A stretch of DNA of 21,636 nt. Source: an uncultured Clostridia bacterium. Lineage in GTDB: Bacteria; Bacillota; Clostridia; Oscillospirales; CAG-272. Under the pieces are notes generated by a model. The model had not been told where the DNA came from, did not search any database, and saw only the letters and a program-made list of their open reading frames with translations. Position numbers and translations under genes: made by a program. Each line of letters opens with the position of its first letter. The stretch's first letter is position 1. The stretch lies in NCBI GenBank assembly GCA_946618395.1, contig CAMOLD010000011.1:1-21636 (forward strand). Direction: 5' to 3'. This document shows, piece by piece, positions 7,163 through 14,092 of the stretch.

Positions 7163-8932
7163 ATGAAAAAGTTTCTCGTACTGTTTCTCGCACTGATCAT
7201 GGTCGTTCTTCCGTTGTCTGCTTGCGGCGACAAGAATGATGGCTTGTCTGTTTGCCTTTCTTCCGAGCCCGATACGCTTGATCCGGCTCTGAACTCGGCA
7301 GTAGATGGCGCAACCCTGATCAGCCACCTGTTCTCCGGCCTTGCAAAATGGGCCCAGGACGAAAACGGCAAACTGGTTATCGTACCGGATGCCGCTAAAG
7401 AATTGGTAGAGGGCGTTGTCGATGCTACCACCGGCAAAGTGACCTATACCTACACCCTGCGCGATGGACTGAAGTGGTCCGACGGCAAAGATGTTACCGC
7501 CGCTGACTTCGTCTTTGCTTGGAAACGCGCCTCATCTGAGGAGTTGGGTGCCGACTACGCTTATATGTTTGAAGTTGTAGACGGTTGCCCTCGGTATGAT
7601 GATGCTGGCAAACGACTCAATCCCAATGAGGAACTCAATGTCGAGGCAGTAGATGCTAAGACCTTGAAAGTGACCCTTGCAAACGCTATTTCCTACTGGA
7701 ACGAACTGCTCGCATTCCCGACCTATTTCCCGGTGCGCGAAGATGTGGTTTCCAAAGAGAGCTGGGCAACCAAACCCAAGACCTATATTTGCAATGGTCC
7801 TTACACCATCAGCAAATGGAAGCACAACAGCGTCATCGTTCTGAAGAAAAATAAGAACTATATTGATGCAGATAAAATCACGATGGATCGGATCAATTTC
7901 TATCTGTCGGATGACGCCAACAATATGCTTGCCAACTTCAAGAATGGCACATGGAAACTGATCGATGATGTTCCCACCGCTGAAATTGCCGCTTTGAAGA
8001 CCCAGTATCCGAATGAATTCAAAGTTGCCGGCCAGATCGGTACCTACTATGTCTGCTGGAACATCAATGAGGATATTCTGCCGAACGGAACCGAAGAACA
8101 ACGCGCTGAGATCCGCAACGCGATCAGCCTGTTGTTCGATCGCAACCACATTGTTGACGCTATTGCTCAGGGTGGTCAAGTTCCCGCTTCCTCCTTTGTT
8201 GCTATGGGTATGACCAACCCCGACGGCACCGAGTTCTACAAGACCGCCGGACACAATGACGGATTTATTGGTTACTATGATGTTTCTGCGACTGCTTATG
8301 AATCGAACTTTGCTGCTGCCGTTGAAACGCTGAAAAAATATTACACTTATGATGCTACAACCGGAAAGTTCACCAACTTCCCCACGATGACCTATCTGTA
8401 TAACACTTCCGAAGGTCACAAGGCGATCGGTGAATATCTGCAGGCGCAGCTTGCCAAGATCGGTATTACCATGAATCTGGAAAATCAGGAGTGGAACACC
8501 TTCTTGAATACTCGTAAAGATGGTCACTACTCCATCGCTCGTAACGGTTGGCTTGCCGACTACAACGATCCGATCTGCTTCCTGGATATGTGGACGACCA
8601 GCTCCGGTAACAATGACGTTCAGTTCGGTAAGGGCGCACATGCCGGCGCAGCGATCTACAGCCTGGATCTGACTGCTCTTGGCTACAACATCAATGTTAC
8701 CAACGGCACCTGGGCACAGACCTATGATGTTCTGATTGCGACCATCAAGAGCTGCACCGACAACACCAAACGGTATCAGCTGATGCACATTGCCGAGGAT
8801 ATGCTCATGTCCACCGGCTGCATCTGCCCGCTTTACTACTACACTGACCTGTATATGATCAGCGATAAGGTAGAGGGCTTCTACAGCAATCCTCTCGGCT
8901 ACAAATACTTCATGTATTGCACCGTGAAATAA
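7163..8932 (+). CDS. oppA: Oligopeptide-binding lipoprotein, SBP family 5 (OppA-like)
   Basis: This is the extracellular substrate-binding protein of the importer, 589 aa. The N-terminus is a lipoprotein signal: MKK, a hydrophobic core, then the lipobox LSAC with C21 as the lipidated cysteine. The mature part begins with the family hallmark SSEPDTLDPALNS. It continues with YTYTLRDGLKWSDGKDVTAADFVFAWKR-type blocks (split here by position, about 92-118) and with SNGPYTI/NKNYID-type segments in the middle, as in SBP family 5. A GAAAGGA sequence lies 9 nt before the ATG. It is placed last in the operon, after a small hairpin and before a strong terminator. Peptides are the likely ligand; chain-length preference cannot be read from the sequence. 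Confidence 0.93.
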   Translation: MKKFLVLFLALIMVVLPLSACGDKNDGLSVCLSSEPDTLDPALNSAVDGATLISHLFSGLAKWAQDENGKLVIVPDAAKELVEGVVDATTGKVTYTYTLRDGLKWSDGKDVTAADFVFAWKRASSEELGADYAYMFEVVDGCPRYDDAGKRLNPNEELNVEAVDAKTLKVTLANAISYWNELLAFPTYFPVREDVVSKESWATKPKTYICNGPYTISKWKHNSVIVLKKNKNYIDADKITMDRINFYLSDDANNMLANFKNGTWKLIDDVPTAEIAALKTQYPNEFKVAGQIGTYYVCWNINEDILPNGTEEQRAEIRNAISLLFDRNHIVDAIAQGGQVPASSFVAMGMTNPDGTEFYKTAGHNDGFIGYYDVSATAYESNFAAAVETLKKYYTYDATTGKFTNFPTMTYLYNTSEGHKAIGEYLQAQLAKIGITMNLENQEWNTFLNTRKDGHYSIARNGWLADYNDPICFLDMWTTSSGNNDVQFGKGAHAGAAIYSLDLTALGYNINVTNGTWAQTYDVLIATIKSCTDNTKRYQLMHIAEDMLMSTGCICPLYYYTDLYMISDKVEGFYSNPLGYKYFMYCTVK

Positions 8933-8956
8933 TTGACTGATAGAAATTAAAAAACG

Positions 8957-8996
8957 CCCCCGCGGCAGGTTTCTGCCGCGGGGGTCCTTTTTTTTT
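8957..8996 (+). terminator. Strong rho-independent terminator after oppA
   Basis: A perfect 12-bp GC-rich stem (8957-8968 with 8973-8984, loop GTTT) is followed by TCC and nine T residues. It isolates the peptide transporter from the downstream TIR operon. An A-rich stretch precedes the stem, so it might also work weakly in the other direction. Confidence 0.92.
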
Positions 8997-9248
8997 GCTC
9001 GGTTTTGCTTTGATGATTTGCGGCATTTGCAGGCAAATTACTTGATTTTTCGGGGGCGAGATGCACTCCATGTTGGTAGCAAAAGCACTATGAAAACGCG
9101 CCTTCACGCATACCAGGGTAAGTTTTTTTCAAAAAACGGCATGCAAAGATGCTTTCATTCAGAAAAAAACGCTTTTTGTATTCGGCAAAGTTGCCTTTTT
9201 TCAGATTGCCGAAATTTATTTTTTTGTCATTTTTTGTCGATTTGAGTC

Positions 9249-9277
9249 TTGCAATAAACATAATTCTATGATATAAT
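9249..9277 (+). promoter_or_regulatory. Probable promoter of the TIR operon
   Basis: TTGCAA (9249-9254) and a perfect TATAAT (9272-9277) are separated by 17 nt and lie 35 nt before the TIR gene. I see no further promoter of comparable quality in the short gaps between the genes that follow, so it probably drives the whole cluster. Confidence 0.7.
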
Positions 9278-9312
9278 GTAAATAACTATATTTTCGGAAA
9301 GGATGCAAAGCC

Positions 9313-10374
9313 ATGGACGAACAAGTAAAATTTGTTTTTATCAGTCACAGCAACGTACCCGAAGATTTGGAATTTTGTAAGCGATTATACCGTTTTTTGA
9401 CCCAGGAAAATAACATTTGCGCCTGGATGGATGCCCCTGATATGCATTCCGGCGACTGGAGAGCCCAAATTTATCAGCGCATTGTAGACGCAAGCGCCTA
9501 CATTTTGGTGGCAAGCGAAAATTCGCTGTTTTCCGATGAAGTCAAAAAAGAAATCATTAACATAACAAACAGCGGGAAACCCTTGGTCCCCATCGCTTTG
9601 GATGATGCGTATGTGACGCAGGATAAGCGAAAGGGCAGTATCGGATATGAACTTGCCGACGGGCGTTTTCAAGCAGTCATCATGAAGAACTATCCAACCG
9701 AAAGAGCTGCTTTGGAAAAATTGCTGTCTCTGTTGCCGGAGGATATTACAAGAATGCAAAACAATCCGGCGGATTTTGTTTGTTCGGATGATAATGAAAC
9801 TTTGATTCGTTATACCGGGAAAGATTCGCATGTAGTAATTCCTTCCTTTGTGCAGACAATCGGAAAAGAAGCGTTTGTGTGCAACGATACGTTGGAAAAA
9901 GTTGTTATCCCGCCTTCTGTTCGTAAAATCGGAATTCGCGCATTTTATGGATGTGAACACCTCAGCAGGGTTGAGGGAATGGAAGGGGTAGAGGATATCG
10001 ACCCGTCGGCTTTTTCGCAAACATCGGCTGTTGATGGCTCAAATGAATTTTTGATTCTCAACGGCGTGCTGCTCGGCGGAGGAGAAAATGCTGATAATTT
10101 GGTTTTGCCGGATGTCCGCGTCATTGCAAACTCGGTGTTTGAGTGCTGTGATGCAAAAACCGTCATCTTGCCGGATACACTGGAGGTCATTGGTAAGCGG
10201 GCGTTCGCCGACAGTTGCTATTTATCTGAAGTTTGCATTCCCAAGTCGGTGAAAAAGATAGAGAAAGGCGCATTTTGCGATTGTATCAAACTCAAAAAGG
10301 TCGTTTTGAAAGGCAAAGCCCCGGAAGGCGTTGGCGAAGCGTTTGATAAAAATACTGCTATTTTGGAGGATTGA
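9313..10374 (+). CDS. TIR domain protein with BspA-type leucine-rich repeats
   Basis: This 353-aa fusion has an N-terminal TIR domain of the TIR_2 kind (about residues 5-140): FVFISHS in the first strand, then SGDWRAQI, AYILVASENS and SLFSDEVKKE. E80 aligns with the catalytic glutamate of NAD-cleaving TIR domains (pattern S-L-x-S-x-x-V-x-x-E), so an active NADase is plausible. From about residue 170 to the end are LRR_5/BspA-like repeats, recognised by the recurring pattern IP.SV..IG..AF..C..L..V. Such repeats usually mediate binding and could recognise a trigger or partner. There is no signal peptide, so the protein is cytosolic. AAAGGA lies 9 nt before the ATG. It is the first gene of the operon, and the next start is only 3 nt after its stop. 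A role in abortive defence is an inference. Confidence 0.87.
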   Translation: MDEQVKFVFISHSNVPEDLEFCKRLYRFLTQENNICAWMDAPDMHSGDWRAQIYQRIVDASAYILVASENSLFSDEVKKEIINITNSGKPLVPIALDDAYVTQDKRKGSIGYELADGRFQAVIMKNYPTERAALEKLLSLLPEDITRMQNNPADFVCSDDNETLIRYTGKDSHVVIPSFVQTIGKEAFVCNDTLEKVVIPPSVRKIGIRAFYGCEHLSRVEGMEGVEDIDPSAFSQTSAVDGSNEFLILNGVLLGGGENADNLVLPDVRVIANSVFECCDAKTVILPDTLEVIGKRAFADSCYLSEVCIPKSVKKIEKGAFCDCIKLKKVVLKGKAPEGVGEAFDKNTAILED

Positions 10375-10377
10375 CCC

Positions 10378-13068
10378 GTGGAAAACAATAAAACCGTAAA
10401 TCTGTATATGGAACAAGTCATCAACAGTATTGGCGTCGGCAAGGCATCGGAGTGGACGAAAAAGCAACTGGAAGCGTCCTTCGGCGTGCGCAATGATATT
10501 GTGAAAGAAATCAAGGACAACTTTATGAAAAAAGATGTTTTTGACGACAGCAAAATCAACGAAAGATTTTTGGATTTTTGCAATGCCATCCGTGTGCTCC
10601 TTATTGTGTATAACTACGGCGATCTGGATACTACCAAGCTGAACGACAAGGAAGCCGAAAAAATCAAAGGCACCGGAATCGGGAGCGAGGAAGAGGATAA
10701 ACGCATCATTTTGTCCGGCGTGACCAAGATATTGGACTGCGTCAAAGAAAACGGATTCAGCATTGCGCCGTATCTCAAGCCGGAAGAAATCAGCAACATT
10801 TTTGGCGTTTCCGATGATGCGCAAAAAGAAGAGTGGCCGATCATCCCCGTCACTTTTTCGGCAACCGCGGTTTTGATCACGTTGATTTACTTCCGCCGGG
10901 CAATCAGCCGGAACAACCTCTTTTCCGAGGAGGACTTGATGATTGACGGCAAGAACTATCATGCTTTGATGGTAGAAACCGTCACAAAAATTTTGCGTAA
11001 AATTTATGATTTTGCAAACACAGGAACGTCTGCAAGACCCGGTCGCTTTATGGGTTGGGGCTTTACCTTGGATAGCAACTTTTCTCAATCCGTAACATTG
11101 AGCGATACATACGCAGTTGTAGATGCCATCAACCGGTTTGCCGAAGCATTCGATTCCGATGATCAGGAAAAGAGAGACGACGCGTTCCTCAGCGAAATCA
11201 ACGAATGCAATAAACGCATTTATGAGGGCAACGAGAGAGACGATGAATTTTTTGTTTCCAAGTGCATCAGCTCCATCTATAAAACGTCGCTGAATCTTTA
11301 TAAGCGGACGCAAAAAGTTTATGGCACGGGCGTTTTCTTTGAAGATACTTCCAAGGTAGACGGGAAGGTCCAATATAACTACTATTTAACCGATTACAAC
11401 CAAATCGCCAGCAGCATTCGCTCCTCGGCGCTGTTCAACCCGCTGTATGTCGCTTTGATCACGCTATACGGATACAACGATAAAGAAGTTGTCATCGGGC
11501 GCTTTATGGACGATCCGGCATTGGTAAAAAGTTATTTTTATGATAAAAACGACGGCACCGTCAATGAAGCCCTGGTTTCCTTTGCCGAGGAGCTCAGCGG
11601 TTTCCAAAGAGAGGAGTTCACCGAGCGCGTCAATGATTTGATTAAGAGTGCTCCGTCTTCCACCAATTACGGCAGCTCCAACGGTTGGGCAAGATTGCAC
11701 GGCACAGCCCGGGTTTTCCAAAAATATTTGGAAAAGAAATGCCCGGAAGACCTGATGAAGATTACCGAATATCAAAATTACCTCAACGCTACCAAAGACG
11801 CAATCGATCAGGTTCAAGTCATGTATCGAAACTTCTATAACGGGCAGAGATACGGGGTCGTTGATACGGATTATCTGGTCTTCTCCGATCTGGATGTCAA
11901 AACCAATGATGCATTGAATATCTCCAGGCTGAATAAAGCAAGCATCGGAACAAACAACCTGCGTCCGATTTTGCTTTCCGCAAGAATTTTGATCGTCAAT
12001 GCGCTTATCAAATATCCGAATGCCGATGTTTCGGATATGTATCAGGCAATTATCGAGTCCAGACACCGCCCCAGCGAAAAGCGTAATGTCAAAAAGGCGC
12101 AGGAGGCGGAGCAAAAGTGGCTGTGGAACGAAGACGTTGTGGATATGAACTCCACCTGCCGCCATTGCGAAGTCATCATGTATGACTACTTCGATTATTA
12201 CGACAAATATGAGCTGGGGTTGAAGACGCTGAACCTGCTCAAAAACAAGCGCGTAAGCAACGAAGATAGGATCATCAACGGCGAAAAGGTTGAACAGTTC
12301 TTCATTCAGTCCGACGGATCTTTGGCGCCGACCCAACAGGCGGAAGCATTTGAAAATTTGGTGTTGGAAATCACCAAGCGCAATGTTGATATTGCCAAGG
12401 AGATTTACAACAAACGCCTGAAAGCGCTGGAAAGCAAGCATCAGCAAGATAAAGATGCATTGGCGGCTGAAATTGAGACCTTAAAACAGCGGTTGGACGA
12501 GAAGGACCGGAAGATCCAAGAGGTGTTGTCTCAAAAAACCAATGAAATGGCTGAGCTCAAGAACGGCACGTCGTATCAAATGGGCGAGACCTTAAAAAAT
12601 TGGATCCGGTCGGAAATGGAAACCAGTATGGTCGAAATGATGTCCATGTTGGTCTTGCAGCAAATCAACTTCGGCTATCGCGCCTTCTCCACAAGAGCTG
12701 TCGGAGAAGATACACTGTATTATGCCGATCAAAAAGACGTCAAGAACTATCTGGAAAAGATCGACAAGGAATACAAAGAAGACGAGGAAGAAACCGTTAA
12801 AAAGTATAACGCCTATGCGGAAAAGGTTACTGATTATCAGCAACTGATCAACATGGCAATGGACGGTATTTTCAAATTGGATCCGTTTGAGAATGGCGCG
12901 CGCAAAGATAGCGGCAAGCAGGATGAAGTCCGCATTGAAAGACGCAATCAAGAATTCGCGCAAATGTATCGGGCTATCAAAGAGAAATTGAACGCCAGAG
13001 ATAATGAAATTGCCCAAGCAGTAGAAACCAAGTCCAATGACACCGACGAAAATGAAAACCAGGATTGA
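10378..13068 (+). CDS. Uncharacterised 896-aa helical protein of the TIR operon
   Basis: I do not recognise this family. The start is GTG with GGAGGA 7 nt upstream, 3 nt after the TIR gene stop. The protein appears mostly helical and soluble. A hydrophobic helix near residues 159-175 might be buried or membrane-facing. Residues 222-254 hold GRFMGWGFTLD followed by TLSDTYAVVDAI, which recalls the GWGF...DT.. pattern of alpha/alpha-toroid (prenyltransferase/squalene-cyclase-like) repeats. A weaker echo (WLWNEDVVDMNSTCRH) lies near residue 590. Residues about 664-731 are a highly charged coiled coil, and the last 15 residues are acidic and disordered-looking. No nucleotide-binding or nuclease motif is visible. 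Its position between the TIR and ATPase genes suggests a sensor or scaffold role, which is inference. Confidence 0.85.
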   Translation: MENNKTVNLYMEQVINSIGVGKASEWTKKQLEASFGVRNDIVKEIKDNFMKKDVFDDSKINERFLDFCNAIRVLLIVYNYGDLDTTKLNDKEAEKIKGTGIGSEEEDKRIILSGVTKILDCVKENGFSIAPYLKPEEISNIFGVSDDAQKEEWPIIPVTFSATAVLITLIYFRRAISRNNLFSEEDLMIDGKNYHALMVETVTKILRKIYDFANTGTSARPGRFMGWGFTLDSNFSQSVTLSDTYAVVDAINRFAEAFDSDDQEKRDDAFLSEINECNKRIYEGNERDDEFFVSKCISSIYKTSLNLYKRTQKVYGTGVFFEDTSKVDGKVQYNYYLTDYNQIASSIRSSALFNPLYVALITLYGYNDKEVVIGRFMDDPALVKSYFYDKNDGTVNEALVSFAEELSGFQREEFTERVNDLIKSAPSSTNYGSSNGWARLHGTARVFQKYLEKKCPEDLMKITEYQNYLNATKDAIDQVQVMYRNFYNGQRYGVVDTDYLVFSDLDVKTNDALNISRLNKASIGTNNLRPILLSARILIVNALIKYPNADVSDMYQAIIESRHRPSEKRNVKKAQEAEQKWLWNEDVVDMNSTCRHCEVIMYDYFDYYDKYELGLKTLNLLKNKRVSNEDRIINGEKVEQFFIQSDGSLAPTQQAEAFENLVLEITKRNVDIAKEIYNKRLKALESKHQQDKDALAAEIETLKQRLDEKDRKIQEVLSQKTNEMAELKNGTSYQMGETLKNWIRSEMETSMVEMMSMLVLQQINFGYRAFSTRAVGEDTLYYADQKDVKNYLEKIDKEYKEDEEETVKKYNAYAEKVTDYQQLINMAMDGIFKLDPFENGARKDSGKQDEVRIERRNQEFAQMYRAIKEKLNARDNEIAQAVETKSNDTDENENQD

Positions 13069-13086
13069 TCAGGAGGAGAAATATTT

Positions 13087-14091
13087 ATGATTACCATTGC
13101 TTTTTGCTCTTATAAAGGCGGTTCCTGCCGGACAACCACTTGCTATAACACGCTGCCTTTTTTGGCAAAACAATTAAATGCAACCAAACATAACCCCATT
13201 CTGGTTTTCGATTTTGATTTGGACAGCATGGGCTTGACAAATATTCTCGATCAAAAAATGTCTCTCCAGGATAAAAAAATCAGAAAAATGTATTCAGCGC
13301 GCAACCTGTTTTGCGAGGATAATGCAAAACGCGTCCAGGAGATTAAAAATTTAGAGAACTGCGAAAGCGGGTATTTTCAGGAAAACTACAATAAAGTGGG
13401 CAACCAGCTGGGATTGGAGGACGATGACAGCGTGCTGTTTTGCGGCGTAGATGAAAGCGCTCCCACCATTACCGACGAACAGTATAAGCAAATTGAATCG
13501 CACAGCCCGTTGCTCAGCCTGATTCAAACGTTTGCCGGATTTTTGGCCGAAGATTTGCCAAGAGCAATCGTTTTTGACTGCGCGTCCGGCATCCAGATGA
13601 CAACCTTGCTGGCGTTGGATTATACCGATAAAGTGGTCATGTGCCTGCGCCCGACCGTGCAAGCCCGGATCGGTACGTTTTCGTATTTGAAGAGCAGATT
13701 GCCCGAGCGTTTCAAAAAATCAATGGTCGGCAGCAAGAAAAGAGAAGTCATTTTGTTGCCAACGTCTGTTGCCGGAATTAACGTCAGCCCCGATGATGAA
13801 AATCGGGAAGAGGCCATTGCCAAGCTGAAAAAGCTGAGGAAAAAGGCGCTTGGCGATATCAACGATTCTCTGATCGGCGGTCTGAAAGGGTATGAAAGAG
13901 AATATGGATTGCCGTATTCCTTAAATACCGAAATGATTGATCCCGATGAAAACGATATCGTCGGAATTCCGGAAATCGAACGCTTCAAATGGGAAGAAGG
14001 ATTGCTCTACACCATGGAGAATATTACGGAGCAGGAGAAGCAGTTGCGCAACAGATACCAAAAACTGTCTTCTATCATTATGGGTGAATGA
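13087..14091 (+). CDS. ParA/MinD-like ATPase with variant Walker A (KGGxxR)
   Basis: This 334-aa SIMIBI-class P-loop ATPase begins with MITIAFCSYKGGSCRTTT. The deviant Walker A keeps the signature lysine (K10) and GG, but Arg (R15) stands where the P-loop lysine is normally found. The A' region is VFDFDLDSMGLT (about 38-50), like the VDxDPQG block of ParA, and the Walker B-like segment is IVFDCASG (about 160). The KGG..R form is known from ParA-like ATPases in bacterial conflict-type gene clusters, often beside TIR, protease or other effector modules. AGGAGGAG lies about 8 nt before the ATG. The stop is 1 nt from the next start, so translation is probably coupled. There is no parB or partition-site evidence, so plasmid partition is unlikely. 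Confidence 0.85.
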   Translation: MITIAFCSYKGGSCRTTTCYNTLPFLAKQLNATKHNPILVFDFDLDSMGLTNILDQKMSLQDKKIRKMYSARNLFCEDNAKRVQEIKNLENCESGYFQENYNKVGNQLGLEDDDSVLFCGVDESAPTITDEQYKQIESHSPLLSLIQTFAGFLAEDLPRAIVFDCASGIQMTTLLALDYTDKVVMCLRPTVQARIGTFSYLKSRLPERFKKSMVGSKKREVILLPTSVAGINVSPDDENREEAIAKLKKLRKKALGDINDSLIGGLKGYEREYGLPYSLNTEMIDPDENDIVGIPEIERFKWEEGLLYTMENITEQEKQLRNRYQKLSSIIMGE

Positions 14092-14092
14092 A

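Larger units (their letters stand above)
8933..9312. other. Intergenic region between the opp operon and the TIR operon
   Basis: This 380-nt stretch contains the oppA terminator, a small palindrome ATTTGC-AG-GCAAAT at 9025-9038, and an inverted repeat TTCGGCAA/TTGCCGAA at 9181-9188 and 9206-9213. The left arm can also form a smaller GGCA/TGCC hairpin followed by TTTTTT. The promoter of the TIR operon closes the region. A 75-codon open frame at 9018-9245 has no ribosome binding site and no recognisable content, so I do not call a gene. Confidence 0.7.

Noticed and set aside
6072..7193. Minus-strand open frame (373 codons) opposite oppF
   Set aside because: The plus strand encodes an unmistakable ABC ATPase; the antisense frame has no motif.
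7532..8788. Long minus-strand open frame (418 codons) opposite oppA
   Set aside because: It mirrors the codon pattern of oppA, has no recognisable domain and no ribosome binding site.
9018..9245. 75-codon plus-strand frame before the TIR operon
   Set aside because: No ribosome binding site, unusual composition and placement upstream of the promoter; unlikely to be a gene.
10222..11373. Long minus-strand open frame (383 codons) opposite the TIR and 896-aa genes
   Set aside because: It spans the junction of two well-supported plus-strand genes and its product looks random.
13087..14091. Plasmid or chromosome partition ParA
   Set aside because: No ParB-like gene or parS-like sites nearby, and the Walker A is the KGG-R variant in an effector-containing operon.
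13937..14092. 52-codon upstream extension of the 815-aa gene
   Set aside because: It lies wholly inside the ATPase gene, has unlikely composition, and ATG 14093 is directly coupled to the ATPase stop.
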